A stretch of DNA of 64,000 bases, taken from contig NZ_MDSK01000022.1 in NCBI RefSeq assembly GCF_002940205.1, positions 1 to 64,000 of the forward strand, given 5' to 3'. The notes under the pieces were generated by a model, which saw only the letters and a program-made list of their open reading frames with translations, was not told the origin of the DNA and did no database searches. The stretch's first letter is position 1; every line of letters begins with the position of its first letter. Both the position numbers and the translations under genes were made by a program. Shown one piece after another: positions 41,444-51,075 of this stretch. Source of the DNA: Xanthomonas arboricola pv. guizotiae (GTDB lineage: Bacteria > Pseudomonadota > Gammaproteobacteria > Xanthomonadales > Xanthomonadaceae).

Positions 41444-42403
41444 ATGATCGAGACGGTCCCGCTTGCCCATTCCGACGTCCTGCAAGCCGCTGCGCGCATC
41501 GCGCCGCAGTGCGTGCCGACACCGTTGCTGACCTCGCACAGCCTGGACGCCCTGTGCGGTGCGCAGCTGTTCTTCAAGGCCGAACACCTGCAGCGCAGCG
41601 GCGCATTCAAGTTCCGTGGTGCCTGCAACGCGGTGTGGTCGTTGCCGGAGGAGCTGGCCGCGCGCGGGGTGGTCACCCATTCGTCCGGCAATCACGGCGC
41701 CGCACTCGCACTCGCCGCGCGCACGCGCGGGATCGGCTGCCACGTGGTGGTACCCGAAGGCGCGGTGGCCGCCAAGCTGGCCAATATCTCCCGTCACGGC
41801 GCCACGCTGTGGCGCTGCGCGCCCACCATCGCGGCGCGCGAGCGGATGTGTGCCGAGGTCCAGGCCGGCAGCGGCGCGACGCTGGTGCATCCGTATACCG
41901 ATCCGGCGGTGATCGCCGGGCAGGGCACCGCCGCGCTGGAGCTGCTGCAGCAAAGCGGCGGGCTGGATGTGCTGGTGGCACCGGTCGGCGGCGGCGGGCT
42001 GGCCGCCGGCACTGCGCTGGCGCTGCAATCGGCGCCGGGCTGTGCGCTGGTGCTGGCCGAGCCGAGCGGGGCGGCCGATACCGCACGCTCGCTGGCGGCC
42101 GGGCAGCGGCTGGTCGATTTCGTGCCGGACACTGTGTGCGACGGTCTGCGCGGTAGCTTGGGCGCGCCCAATTTCACGCTGCTGCAGCACGCCGGTGCAC
42201 AGGTGATCACGGTCGACGATGCCGCGGTGGTGCAGGCGATGCGGCTGGTCTGGCAGGTGCTCAAGCAGGTGGTGGAGCCGTCCTCGGCAATTGCGCTGGC
42301 GGCGGTGCTGGCCGACCCGGTGCGCTTTGCCGGGCGGCGGGTCGGGCTGATCCTGTCCGGCGGCAATGTCGACCTGGATGCGCTGCCCTGGGCCGCGGCG
42401 TGA
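41444..42403 (+). CDS. PLP-dependent threonine/serine dehydratase or serine racemase-like
   Basis: A 319-residue fold-type II PLP enzyme. The PLP Lys is in SGAFKFRGACN. The phosphate-binding glycine loop is VAPVGGGGLAAG, and SSGNHGAALALAA contacts the substrate carboxylate. The length lacks the ACT regulatory domain of biosynthetic IlvA, so it is the catabolic dehydratase/serine racemase type. It overlaps the next gene by 4 bp (GTGA). Confidence 0.85.
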   Translation: MIETVPLAHSDVLQAAARIAPQCVPTPLLTSHSLDALCGAQLFFKAEHLQRSGAFKFRGACNAVWSLPEELAARGVVTHSSGNHGAALALAARTRGIGCHVVVPEGAVAAKLANISRHGATLWRCAPTIAARERMCAEVQAGSGATLVHPYTDPAVIAGQGTAALELLQQSGGLDVLVAPVGGGGLAAGTALALQSAPGCALVLAEPSGAADTARSLAAGQRLVDFVPDTVCDGLRGSLGAPNFTLLQHAGAQVITVDDAAVVQAMRLVWQVLKQVVEPSSAIALAAVLADPVRFAGRRVGLILSGGNVDLDALPWAAA

Positions 42404-43005
42404 GCAGGCGCTCGCGTGGGGTCGGTCTGTGGGGCTGGTGCTGGCGCCTGTGCATGCTGACGCTGATCTGGCTGGTGGGCGTGGCCGGCTGGATCGTGTG
42501 GGTCGGCGATCGCGACCAGGCCGCGCCGGCCGACGTGATCATCGTGCTGGGCGCGGCCGCCTACGACGCGCGCCCTTCGCCGGTGTTCGAAGAGCGCATC
42601 CGGCATGCGCTGGACCTGTACGCGCAGGGCTATGCGCCGCGGCTGCTGTTCACCGGCGGCTTCGGCAATGGCGCGCGCTTTGCCGAGTCGCAGGTGGCGC
42701 GGCGCTATGCGCTACGCCACGGCGTACCGCCGGAGGCGATCGTGATCGAGACGGTCTCGCGCACCACCCGGCAGAATCTGCAGCAGGCACGCGCGCTGAT
42801 GGACCGGCACGGCATGCACCGGGCGATCATCGTCAGCGACCCGTTGCACATGGCGCGCGCGCTGCGGCTGAGCGATGAGCTGGGGGTGGACGCGCTGGCC
42901 TCTTCCACGCCCAGTACGCGCTTTCGCAGCTTCCACACCAGTTGGCGCTTCCTGCTGCAGGAGGTCTATTACTTCCATCGCGACCTGGTGGTGCAGGGCG
43001 CCTGA
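42400..43005 (+). CDS. YdcF-like DUF218 membrane protein
   Basis: A 201-residue protein starting at GTG 42400 within the stop of the dehydratase. One N-terminal membrane span (LCMLTLIWLVGVAGWIVWVG) precedes a DUF218 domain. Motifs are DVIIVLGAAAY, LLFTGGFGNGARFAESQVA and RTTRQNLQQARALM. Relatives (YdcF, SanA, ElyC) act in the cell envelope; the reaction is not known. Confidence 0.82.
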   Translation: MSRRSRGVGLWGWCWRLCMLTLIWLVGVAGWIVWVGDRDQAAPADVIIVLGAAAYDARPSPVFEERIRHALDLYAQGYAPRLLFTGGFGNGARFAESQVARRYALRHGVPPEAIVIETVSRTTRQNLQQARALMDRHGMHRAIIVSDPLHMARALRLSDELGVDALASSTPSTRFRSFHTSWRFLLQEVYYFHRDLVVQGA

Positions 43006-43085
43006 CGCCGGGTATGCCGCATGGCAGGCGTGTTCAAGCGCAAGACGCGCTCTATGATGCGGCTTTCCCAGCGGCAGGTTCGAGC

Positions 43086-43505
43086 ATGAGCGAGCGCAAT
43101 CGACAACACGCCACCGGCCTGGTTCAGGCCTATTACGCGGCATTCAACCGCGGCGATTGGGATGCCATGCTGGCGTTCCTGGCCGACGACGTCGCGCACG
43201 ACCTCAACCAGGGCCCGCGCGAGATCGGCCGGGCGGAATTTGCCGCCTTCCTGCAGCGCATGAACGACAGCTACCGCGAACAGCTGCGCGACATCGTGAT
43301 CACCGCCAACGAGGATGGCACGCGGGTCGGTGCCGAGTACGTGGTGCACGGGGTCTACCACACCACCGACGAAGGTCTGCCGGAGGCCAACGGGCAGACC
43401 TATGTGCTGCCGGGCGGTGCGTTCTTCGATGTGCAGGGCGACAAGATCACCCGCGTCACCAACTACTACAACCTGCAGGAATGGATCGCGCAGGTCTCGC
43501 GCTGA
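43086..43505 (+). CDS. SnoaL/ketosteroid-isomerase-like protein
   Basis: A 139-residue NTF2-fold protein. The start LVQAYYAAFNRGDWDAMLAFLADDVAHDLN is the typical steroid-isomerase-like fold. Later strands are GTRVGAEYVVHGVYHTT and GAFFDVQGDKITRVTNYYNLQEW. It has no signal peptide, unlike the broken SnoaL-like gene at 16.5 kb. Catalytic function is unassigned. Confidence 0.75.
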   Translation: MSERNRQHATGLVQAYYAAFNRGDWDAMLAFLADDVAHDLNQGPREIGRAEFAAFLQRMNDSYREQLRDIVITANEDGTRVGAEYVVHGVYHTTDEGLPEANGQTYVLPGGAFFDVQGDKITRVTNYYNLQEWIAQVSR

Positions 43506-43524
43506 GCGCATCGACCGTCACGGC

Positions 43525-43669
43525 GTAGGAGCGCACCAGGGCGCGATAAGGCGTTCCCGGCAATGCCTGGTGGCGCCCGGGTGGATTGGTGCTCTGCCTA
43601 TGTAGGAGCGCGCTCGCGCGCGATGGGGCGTTACCGGTAATGCCTTATCGCGCCCGGGTGCGCTCCTAC
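43525..43669. repeat. REP/BIME-type inverted repeat cluster (GTAGGAGCG)
   Basis: 43525-43555 and 43639-43669 are inverted copies matching at about 29 of 31 bases. A third GTAGGAGCG begins at 43602. GTAG heads are typical of REP elements mobilised by RAYT transposases in xanthomonads and pseudomonads. It fills the gap between two convergent genes and may also act as a transcript end. Confidence 0.8.
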
Positions 43670-43683
43670 GTGGGTGGGTGGGG

Positions 43684-44589
43684 TTACAGCAACACGATCC
43701 CGACCACCACCAGGATGAAGATGCCCCACTTGAGCGTCTGGTACAGCGGGTTGTTGCGTTCCTTCAGCGCCTTGGCCTTCAGGCGCGCGGCATAGAAATA
43801 GCGGAACACGCGGTTGATGCCGCCGGTCTTGTCGCCTTCCTGATTGGGCGAGGCGCCGGCCGAGAGCAGGCTGCGGCCGACGAAGCGGTTCACCGCCGCG
43901 GCCCAGCGCCAGCGCATCGGGCGCTCGATGTCGCAGAACAGGATGATGCGGTCCTGGTCGGTGTCGTTGCGCGCGTAGTGGATATAGGTCTCGTCGAACA
44001 TCGTCCACTCGCCATCGCGCCAGCTGTGGCGCTGCCCGTCGACATCGATGAAGCAGCGGTCGTCGTTGGGCGTGGCCAGCCCCAGGTGCAGGCGCATGGA
44101 CCCGGCGAACGGGTCGCGGTGCGGGCGCAGTTCGCTGCCCGGCGGCAACTCGGCGAACATCGCGGCCTTGACCGTGGGGATGGACTGCAGCAACGCAGTG
44201 GTCTGCGGGCACAGTTCGGACGCCGACGGGTGCGCGGTGCCGTACCACTTCAGATAGAAGCGCTTCCAGCCGCGGCGGAAGAACGAGTTGAAGCCGATGT
44301 CGGTATAGCCGTCGGCGGCGCGGATCTTCTGCATCTGCTGCAGCGCCACCGCTTCATCGCGGATCAGCGGCCAGTTGGCGCGCAGCGGCGCCAGCTCCGG
44401 GAATTCCTTGCCGGGATCGATGAACGGCGTGGTCGGCACCCGCGAACACAGGTACATCAGCGTGTTGATCGGCGCCATGAAGGTGGAATGGTCCAGCAGC
44501 TGCCGGCTGAGCCGGTGCCGCACGCGACCGCGGTAATGGATGTACAGCGCCGATGCGATGAACAGCGCGATGATGAGCCACTTCAACAT
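43684..44589 (-). CDS. lpxO: aspartyl/asparaginyl beta-hydroxylase, LpxO-like
   Basis: A 301-residue Fe(II)/2-oxoglutarate dioxygenase with an N-terminal membrane anchor (MLKWLIIALFIASALYIHY) and a C-terminal hydrophobic end. LLDHSTFMAPINTLMYLCS is nearly the LpxO signature. The iron-binding HxD is in LRPHRDPFAGSM, with a distal His in FDETYIHYARND. LpxO hydroxylates the secondary myristate of lipid A. The start is placed before the membrane anchor. Confidence 0.85.
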   Translation of the reverse strand: MLKWLIIALFIASALYIHYRGRVRHRLSRQLLDHSTFMAPINTLMYLCSRVPTTPFIDPGKEFPELAPLRANWPLIRDEAVALQQMQKIRAADGYTDIGFNSFFRRGWKRFYLKWYGTAHPSASELCPQTTALLQSIPTVKAAMFAELPPGSELRPHRDPFAGSMRLHLGLATPNDDRCFIDVDGQRHSWRDGEWTMFDETYIHYARNDTDQDRIILFCDIERPMRWRWAAAVNRFVGRSLLSAGASPNQEGDKTGGINRVFRYFYAARLKAKALKERNNPLYQTLKWGIFILVVVGIVLL

Positions 44590-44953
44590 TGGGAAGGCCG
44601 ATTGGGGGGCGGGGGCCGCAAATTGGGGGACGGGAGCCGTAAACGTAAGAGCGGCGATCAAACGACAGTGCAGCGGCCTGGGGCGCTGCCGGTGCGCGGA
44701 GCCTGCATGTACCACGCGTACACAGCGGTTCCTGCGCGCCGCCTGCAGCCACCTGACGACTGCTTGCTGCGTTTTGCTAGCCACTCCGGTCGAGACATCG
44801 AAAAAAGGCAGGCCGACACAGGAACATGCGGCCGTTAACTGCTGAATTCTACCGGGTGTGGCGACCGCGCCTGACAACTCTGCATGGGTGCCGTCGCAAA
44901 ACTGTGTGTCTCGCCGGCAACGGCTACGTTGCTGCCGGCGATCTGCACCGCCG
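44590..44953. other. intergenic region between lpxO and bioC
   Basis: No gene is seen. Near 44602-44640 there are two imperfect copies of an ATTGGGGG.CGGG.GCCG element upstream of lpxO. The rest has no evident structure. Confidence 0.4.
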
Positions 44954-45838
44954 CTAGTCGATGCGGCGGCGGATCGGGATCGAGGCCACCGGGACGCTGG
45001 CGACATCGTGTCCCTGCTCGCGGATGGGCGCGCCCGGCGCCGGTGCCCAGGCGTGGGCATAGATCACTTCCCAGGAGCTGGGCAGGGTGCCGTCCGGCCG
45101 CCGCAAGGGCTCGTAGGCGGCGCTGGCGGCGGCAAAGCGGCCGCGTCCGGTCAGGGTGGCGCGGCGATTGCTGAGTGCGTTGGTGGCGCCCATCGCGCGC
45201 AGCTCGCGCATCAGCGCGGGCAGGTCGCTGTAGGTCAGCGTGAACAGGTCGCGGTCCAGCACCGGGTCGCGGAAGCCGGACATCAGCAAGGCATCGCCGA
45301 ACTGGGCGATCGGCGGAAAGCGGCTGACATGCGGGGCCGGGTCGGCCTGGGCGAAGGCCTCGCGCAACTCGATCAGCGTCTCCGGGCCGAAGGTGGAGCA
45401 CAGCAACAGGCCGCCCGGCCGCAGCGCGCGGCGGAAACCGGCGAACACCGCCGGCAGGTCTTCCACCCACTGCAGGCACAGGTTGCTGAAGATCACGTCC
45501 ACGCTGCCGTCGGCCACCGGCAAGGCGCGTGCATCAGCGCAGACCTGCGCGAACGGCTTCCACCAGCCCGCCGCCTTGCGCGCCTGGCGCAGCATCGGCA
45601 TGGCCTGGTCCAGTGCGATCACCTGCGCCTTGGGCCAGCGCTTCTTGATCGCGCCGCTGGCATGGCCGGGGCCGGCGCCGACATCCAGCACCACCTTGGG
45701 CACCTGGTCGCCCAGGTAGTCGAGCGATTCGAGCAGGCGCGCTTCGGCTTCGCGCTGTAGCGCGGCGGCGGCGGCATAGCTGCTGGCGGCACGCGCAAAG
45801 GCGCGCCGGACGTGGCGGGGGTCGAAGGTACTGTTCAT
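44954..45838 (-). CDS. bioC: malonyl-ACP O-methyltransferase
   Basis: A 294-residue SAM methyltransferase that methylates malonyl-ACP so it can enter fatty acid synthesis as a pimelate precursor. The SAM motif VVLDVGAGPGHASG and acidic ALDQA are present, as are DVIFSNLCLQWVEDL and GGLLLCSTFGPETLIELR, both BioC-like. ATG 45838 gives MNSTFDPRHVRRAFARAA, the usual BioC start. Last gene of bioB-F-H-SDR-C. Confidence 0.93.
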   Translation of the reverse strand: MNSTFDPRHVRRAFARAASSYAAAAALQREAEARLLESLDYLGDQVPKVVLDVGAGPGHASGAIKKRWPKAQVIALDQAMPMLRQARKAAGWWKPFAQVCADARALPVADGSVDVIFSNLCLQWVEDLPAVFAGFRRALRPGGLLLCSTFGPETLIELREAFAQADPAPHVSRFPPIAQFGDALLMSGFRDPVLDRDLFTLTYSDLPALMRELRAMGATNALSNRRATLTGRGRFAAASAAYEPLRRPDGTLPSSWEVIYAHAWAPAPGAPIREQGHDVASVPVASIPIRRRID

Positions 45839-46030
45839 GAGCGGCGCTATTGTCGCCTGTGGCCGGGGCGGAGGGAATCGATGGATGGCCTGGCATCGGC
45901 CTGGCGAGTCTGCAGACGTTCGGTCTGCCGGTGGCTGCGCGGCGAGCGGCAAGGGGTTCAACGGGGCTTGGCCAAAACCCCACCGGATGTCCGCGGCGGT
46001 CGCCACGACTCGCCGCGTGGCCGAGGCGCT

Positions 46031-46813
46031 CTAGAACGTGCCGGGATAGCTGCCGCCGTCGATCAGCAGGTTCTGCCCGGTGATGTAGCCGGCCTGCGCG
46101 CTGCACAGGAACGCGCAGGCCGCGCCGAATTCGTCCGGCTCGCCGAAGCGTGCGGCCGGAATGCCCGCACGCTTGCGCTCGGCGACGTCTTCGGCACTGC
46201 TGCCTTGCCGTTGCGCGATCGCCGCGAAGTTGCCGCGCAGGCGGTCGGTGGCGAACTGGCCGGGCAGCAGATTGTTGATGGTGACGTTGTCGGCCACCGT
46301 GCTGCGCGCCAGCCCGGCGACGAAGCCGGTAAGGCCGGCGCGCGCGCCATTGGACAGGCCCAGGATGTCGATCGGCGCCTTCACCGCACTGGAGGTGATG
46401 TTGACGATGCGGCCGAAGCGCCGCGCGCGCATCGCATCGACGCTGGCACGGATCAGTTCGATCGGCGCCAGCATGTTGGCGTCCAGTGCGCGCAGCCAGT
46501 CATCGCGTTCCCACTGACGAAAATCGCCCGGCGGCGGGCCGCCTGCGTTGTTGATCAGGATGTCGACCTGCGGGCAGGCGGCGAGCGCCGCGCTGCGTCC
46601 TTCCGGCGTGGCGATATCGGCGACCACGCTGCGTACCTGGCCGGCACCGGGAAGTGCGCGCAATGCATCAGCGGCGTGTTCCAGTGCATCGCGGCCGCGC
46701 GCGGCGATCACCACATTGACGCCTTCGCTGGCCAATGCGCGTGCGCAGCCCAAACCCAGGCCCTTGCTGGCGGCGCAGACCAGGGCCCAGCGCCCGGCGA
46801 TTCCCAGATCCAT
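46031..46813 (-). CDS. SDR oxidoreductase in the biotin cluster, without the Tyr-x-x-x-Lys pair
   Basis: A 260-residue short-chain dehydrogenase fold with NAD-binding CAASKGLGLGCA and NNAGGPPPGD. After ITSSAVKAPIDILG the usual catalytic Tyr-x-x-x-Lys is replaced by LSNGARAGLTGF (Asn and Arg). This form occurs in a known SDR subgroup annotated as 3-oxoacyl-ACP reductase-like. It sits 45 bp after bioH and 192 bp before bioC. Its role in biotin synthesis is unproven. Confidence 0.8.
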   Translation of the reverse strand: MDLGIAGRWALVCAASKGLGLGCARALASEGVNVVIAARGRDALEHAADALRALPGAGQVRSVVADIATPEGRSAALAACPQVDILINNAGGPPPGDFRQWERDDWLRALDANMLAPIELIRASVDAMRARRFGRIVNITSSAVKAPIDILGLSNGARAGLTGFVAGLARSTVADNVTINNLLPGQFATDRLRGNFAAIAQRQGSSAEDVAERKRAGIPAARFGEPDEFGAACAFLCSAQAGYITGQNLLIDGGSYPGTF

Positions 46814-46857
46814 ACGATGTGTCCTCGATCAGCGATTGCGCATGATCGACGATCCGC

Positions 46858-47619
46858 TCACGGCACGGACGCAACGAAGCGTTGCAGCGCCTCGGCGACC
46901 TGATCGGCATGGCCAAGAAACGGTGCGTGACCGCCACCGGCGATGGTCAGGGCCTGCGCGTGCGGCGTCAGCGCGGCGGCGGCCTGCATGCCGGCCGCCG
47001 GCACCAGCCGGTCGCGTTGGCCCGCGATCCACAGGCTGGGGCGCGCGAGTTGCGGCAAGGCGCGGCGTAGATCGGTACGTTCGAGCAGGGTGAGCCCTTG
47101 CTGCAGTGCTTCGGCGGCCGGTTCGCCACGCGCCACCAGCGTCTCGCGCAGGCTGCGCAACTCGCTGCGGGCATGCGCCGAGCCTAGCGTATCCAGCGCC
47201 AGAAACCGCTCCAGCGTGCCGCGATAGTCGCGCGCCAGGTCCTGGCCGAATTGCACGAACACCTCGCGCTCGACCGCGTCGGGCCAATCGTGGCCACGCA
47301 CGAAACGCGGCGTGGCCGCGATCATCGCCAGCCCGCGTACCTTGGGCTGGGTGGCCGCGGCATGCAGCGCAAACAGCCCGCCCAACGACCAACCGATCCA
47401 CACCGCCGGCGGGGTGGCGGCGGCGATGCCGGCGACCACGTCCGGCAGCGCCAGCGGCGTGCTGTCGCCACGGCTGAAACCGTGCCCGGGCAGATCCACC
47501 AGATGCAGTTGATGGTGCGCGGCCAGGCGTTCCACCAATGGCGCGAACACGCCGCCGTGCAACGCCCAACCGTGCAGAAGAACCAGCGCAGGCCCGTGGC
47601 CGATGACATCGATATGCAT
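46858..47619 (-). CDS. bioH: pimeloyl-ACP methyl ester esterase
   Basis: A 253-residue alpha/beta hydrolase that removes the methyl ester from pimeloyl-ACP. The nucleophile elbow is VWIGWSLGGLFALHAA. WALHGGVFAPLVERL and DLPGHGFSRG are BioH-like; the His is in GGGHAPFLGH. The start MHIDVIGHGPALVLLHGW is conserved. Confidence 0.93.
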   Translation of the reverse strand: MHIDVIGHGPALVLLHGWALHGGVFAPLVERLAAHHQLHLVDLPGHGFSRGDSTPLALPDVVAGIAAATPPAVWIGWSLGGLFALHAAATQPKVRGLAMIAATPRFVRGHDWPDAVEREVFVQFGQDLARDYRGTLERFLALDTLGSAHARSELRSLRETLVARGEPAAEALQQGLTLLERTDLRRALPQLARPSLWIAGQRDRLVPAAGMQAAAALTPHAQALTIAGGGHAPFLGHADQVAEALQRFVASVP

Positions 47620-47844
47620 GCGGGGATTGTCGCTGATGGCGCCGACCGGCGCATGGGTCGGCGCGTGCGGCGCGCAGTGTCTTGCGCCAGCATGCATTGC
47701 GCGTGGCGCCGATCTGCGCTGCGCGCCAAGCCGGTTGCGGGAGTGCATGAGCGCGCCGACAGCAGCGATCCTGGTCGCATCAGCGACGCGGACGCCGCCA
47801 CGTCGGACACGGCCGCTCCTGCGCAATCGTCTCGATCGTCGCCC

Positions 47845-49062
47845 TCAGGCAGACGCACGCAGCGGTTGCCGGCTGACCACATCGCGCGCCTGCACGATGG
47901 CCTCGATCAAGGCCTGCACCTGCTGCGGCGTATGCAGCGCAGACAGGGTTACACGCAGACGCGCCTTGCCTTCGGGCACGGTGGGCGGGCGGATCGCGCC
48001 GACCAGGAAACCGGCCTGTTCCAGCGCGGCGGACATCGCCATCACCGTGGCTTCTTCGCCGCATAGCAGGGGCTGGATCGGCGTATCCGAGGCCATCAGC
48101 TCGAAGCCATGCCGGCGTGCACCATCGCGGAAACTGCCGATCGACTCGACCAGCTTGGCGCGCCGCCAATCGTCGCGACGCGCCAGTCGCACTGCTACCA
48201 ACGTCGCGGCGACCTGCGCCGGCGGCAACGCGGTGGTGTAGATGTAGGGGCGTGCGGTTTCGGCCAGATGGCGCACCAGCGCGTCGTCGCCGACCACCAC
48301 CGCGCCATAGCCGCCGAGCGCCTTGCCCAGGGTCACCAGTTGCAGCGGCACTTCGGCCGCGCCCAGTCCGGCATCGGCCACGCAGCCGCGCCCCTGCGGG
48401 CCGAGCACGCCCACGCCGTGGGCATCGTCGACGTAAAACAGCGCCTGCTGCATGCGTGCCACCAGGCTCAACGCACGCAGCGGCGCGACATCGCCATCCA
48501 TGCTGAAGACGCCATCGCTGGCCAGCATCGCCGCGCCCTCGGGCGCGCCCTTGAGCTGACGCATCGCACCTTCCACATCCAGGTGCGGATAGCGGCGCAA
48601 GCGGCAGCCGGCCAGGCGCGTGGCATCGAGCAGGCTGGCGTGGTTGAGCCGGTCCTGCACGCAGACATCGTCGTCCTCGCTGAGCAGGGCCTGCTGCACT
48701 GCCAGGTTGGCGATGAAGCCGCTGCCGAACAGCAGCGCCGACGGATAGCCGAGCCAGTCGGCGATCTCGCGCTCCAGCGTTTCGTGCGCGGTGTGGTGGC
48801 CGCAGATCAGGTGCGAGGCGGTGGCGCCGGCTCCATCGCGCGCGGCGGCGTCCTGCAACGCGGCGACCACTTCGAACTGCTGCGACAGGCCCAGATAGTC
48901 GTTGGAGCAGAAACCGGTCAGCCAGCGGCCATCGACCTCCAGCCGCACGCCATCGCGACGGCCCACCAGCCGCCGCACCCGCACCCGTTCCTGGGCCACA
49001 CGCAAGGTGCGCAGCGACGAAATCCGTTCGTGCAGATCGGGGCGGGCCATGGGGGCGTTCAA
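47845..49062 (-). CDS. bioF: 8-amino-7-oxononanoate synthase
   Basis: A 405-residue PLP alpha-oxoamine synthase that condenses pimeloyl-ACP with L-alanine. [11 protein letters not shown] and [14 protein letters not shown] are conserved. The PLP Lys is in [13 protein letters not shown], with [10 protein letters not shown] before it. Met 49062 or Met 49050 (four codons on) could start it. It follows bioB by 85 bp. Confidence 0.95.
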   Translation of the reverse strand: MNAPMARPDLHERISSLRTLRVAQERVRVRRLVGRRDGVRLEVDGRWLTGFCSNDYLGLSQQFEVVAALQDAAARDGAGATASHLICGHHTAHETLEREIADWLGYPSALLFGSGFIANLAVQQALLSEDDDVCVQDRLNHASLLDATRLAGCRLRRYPHLDVEGAMRQLKGAPEGAAMLASDGVFSMDGDVAPLRALSLVARMQQALFYVDDAHGVGVLGPQGRGCVADAGLGAAEVPLQLVTLGKALGGYGAVVVGDDALVRHLAETARPYIYTTALPPAQVAATLVAVRLARRDDWRRAKLVESIGSFRDGARRHGFELMASDTPIQPLLCGEEATVMAMSAALEQAGFLVGAIRPPTVPEGKARLRVTLSALHTPQQVQALIEAIVQARDVVSRQPLRASA

Positions 49063-49147
49063 CGGCAGAAGGGGGCGTTAGCGTAGCCTGCCGCGCCCGG
49101 CACGCCCAGCCGGCACCGACGACCGGTGCCGGACGTTCGATTCGCGG

Positions 49148-50182
49148 TTAGGCGGCGTGCTCGCAGGCCGTGCTGCGGGTGATCTCCGCATGCACGGTGC
49201 CGGGGTGGTCGTGCTCGGCGGCGTCGACGGTGATCTGCATCGGCCGCAGGCCCAGGCGCTGGAACAGGGCCTGGTCGCGTTCGGTGTCCGGGTTGCCGGT
49301 GGTGAGCAGTTTTTCGCCGTAGAAGATCGAGTTGGCACCGGCCAGGAAGCACAGCGCCTGCAGTTCGTCGCTCATCGCTTCGCGGCCGGCAGACAGGCGC
49401 ACCATCGAACGCGGCATCGTGATGCGGGCGACCGCGATCATGCGCACGAACTCGAACGGGTCCAGTTGCTGGGTGCCGTGCAGCGGGGTGCCGGCGACCT
49501 GGACCAGCTGGTTGATCGGCACCGAATCCGGATGCGCCGGCAGCGTGGCCAGCGCCAGCAGCAGGCCGATGCGGTGCTCGCGGGTTTCGCCCATGCCGAC
49601 GATGCCGCCGCAGCAGGTCTTCAGGCCGACATCGCGCACATGCTCCAGCGTGTTCAGGCGGTCCTGATACTGGCGGGTGTGGATGATCGAGTCATAGTAA
49701 TCCGGCGCGGTGTCCAGATTGTGGTTGTAGTAGTCCAGCCCGGCGTCCTTGAGCGCGCGTGCCTGGCCGGCGTCGAGCATGCCGAGCGTGGCGCAGGTTT
49801 CCAGGCCCATCGCCTTGACCTCGCGGATCATCGCCGCGACCTTGGGGATGTCGCGCTGCTTGGGCGAGCGCCAGGCCGCGCCCATGCAGAAGCGCGAGGC
49901 GCCGGCGGCCTTGGCCTGGCGTGCCTTGGCGACGACCTCTTCGGTCTCCATCAGCTTCTGCGCGGTCACGCCGGTGTCGTAGCGCTGCGCCTGCGGGCAG
50001 TACGCGCAGTCTTCCGGGCAGCCGCCGGTCTTGACCGACAGCAACGTGGAAACCTGCACTTCAGCCGGATCGAAATGGGCGCGATGCACGCCGGCGGCGC
50101 GGTGCAGCAGCTCCGGAAACGGCAGCTCGAACAGCGCCTGCAGCTCTTTGCGATCCCAGTCATGACGGACGACAACAGACAT
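49148..50182 (-). CDS. bioB: biotin synthase
   Basis: A 344-residue radical-SAM enzyme that inserts sulfur into dethiobiotin. The [4Fe-4S] motif is [22 protein letters not shown] and the Arg in RLSAGRE near the sulfur cluster are conserved. The start [11 protein letters not shown] is preferred to an in-frame Met 22 codons upstream. First gene of the leftward biotin run. Confidence 0.97.
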   Translation of the reverse strand: MSVVVRHDWDRKELQALFELPFPELLHRAAGVHRAHFDPAEVQVSTLLSVKTGGCPEDCAYCPQAQRYDTGVTAQKLMETEEVVAKARQAKAAGASRFCMGAAWRSPKQRDIPKVAAMIREVKAMGLETCATLGMLDAGQARALKDAGLDYYNHNLDTAPDYYDSIIHTRQYQDRLNTLEHVRDVGLKTCCGGIVGMGETREHRIGLLLALATLPAHPDSVPINQLVQVAGTPLHGTQQLDPFEFVRMIAVARITMPRSMVRLSAGREAMSDELQALCFLAGANSIFYGEKLLTTGNPDTERDQALFQRLGLRPMQITVDAAEHDHPGTVHAEITRSTACEHAA

Positions 50183-50231
50183 CGGGGTTTCCTGACAGTC
50201 AGCGGCTTGGAAGCCAGGCAGTCTGGTGAGC

Positions 50232-50957
50232 ATGGAGGAGGCTGTCAACTTCGATGAGGTGCGCTCGGTTTACAGGTGGCCGCGACGGGTGTTGCGGTTG
50301 CTGCTGCCGAGCCTGTGCCTGGTGTGCGCGGAGGCAGGCAGCGACGATTGCGATCTGTGCCCGTCGTGTCGCGCCGCGTTGCCGGAGCACGCGCACGCCT
50401 GCCTGTGCTGCGCACTGCAGTTGTCTGCCTGCGATGGCGCGCTGCTGTGCGGGCAATGCCTGCGGCATCCGCCACCGCTGCAGCGCGTGCATGCGTGCTT
50501 CACCTATCGCTGGCCGGTGGACGGCTTGCTGCGGCGTTTCAAGTTCCACCAGGATCTGGCTGCCGGGCGTCTGCTCAGCGCGTTGATGGCCAGGCGTTGC
50601 GCAGGCCTGCCGCGTCCGCAGGCGCTGGTGCCGGTGAGTCTGCATCGGCAGCGCTTGCGCCAGCGCGGTTACGATCAGGCGCTGGAGCTGGCCAGACCGC
50701 TCGGCCGCGCGCTGCGGCTGCCCTGCCTGCCGTTGCTGCGCCGGGTCCGCGCGACCGCGCCGCAATCGGAGCTGGATGCGGCCGAGCGTCGGCGCAATCT
50801 ACGCGATGCATTCGTGGCACGCGGCGCGTTGCCGGCGCACGTGGCCCTGGTGGACGACGTGATGACCACCGGTGCGACGCTGCACGCGGCGGCAAAGGCG
50901 TTGCGAAAGGCGGGGGTGCAGCGGGTGGATGCATGGGTATGCGCGCGGGTGCCGTGA
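50232..50957 (+). CDS. comF: ComF-type phosphoribosyltransferase
   Basis: A 241-residue ComF/GntX protein. An N-terminal zinc-ribbon-like region has [15 protein letters not shown] and CLCC. The middle has [19 protein letters not shown]. The PRPP motif [21 protein letters not shown] is near the end. ComF helps DNA uptake in competent bacteria. It diverges from bioB with 49 bp between starts. Confidence 0.9.
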   Translation: MEEAVNFDEVRSVYRWPRRVLRLLLPSLCLVCAEAGSDDCDLCPSCRAALPEHAHACLCCALQLSACDGALLCGQCLRHPPPLQRVHACFTYRWPVDGLLRRFKFHQDLAAGRLLSALMARRCAGLPRPQALVPVSLHRQRLRQRGYDQALELARPLGRALRLPCLPLLRRVRATAPQSELDAAERRRNLRDAFVARGALPAHVALVDDVMTTGATLHAAAKALRKAGVQRVDAWVCARVP

Positions 50958-51031
50958 GGCCTGGTGGGCTGCGGATTGTGAGCTGCAGCATGGGGGCTTC
51001 GCCCGTACCCTCACCCCAACTCCTCTTCCGC

Positions 51032-51044
51032 GGGGGGGGGGGGG
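51032..51044. repeat. 13-base G homopolymer
   Basis: Thirteen consecutive G lie between comF and ubiA. Such runs vary in length by slippage and are error-prone in assemblies. It is intergenic, so no frame is affected. Confidence 0.9.
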
Positions 51045-51075
51045 CTGAAGCCGAGGCGATTGACCTATCTGCGCG

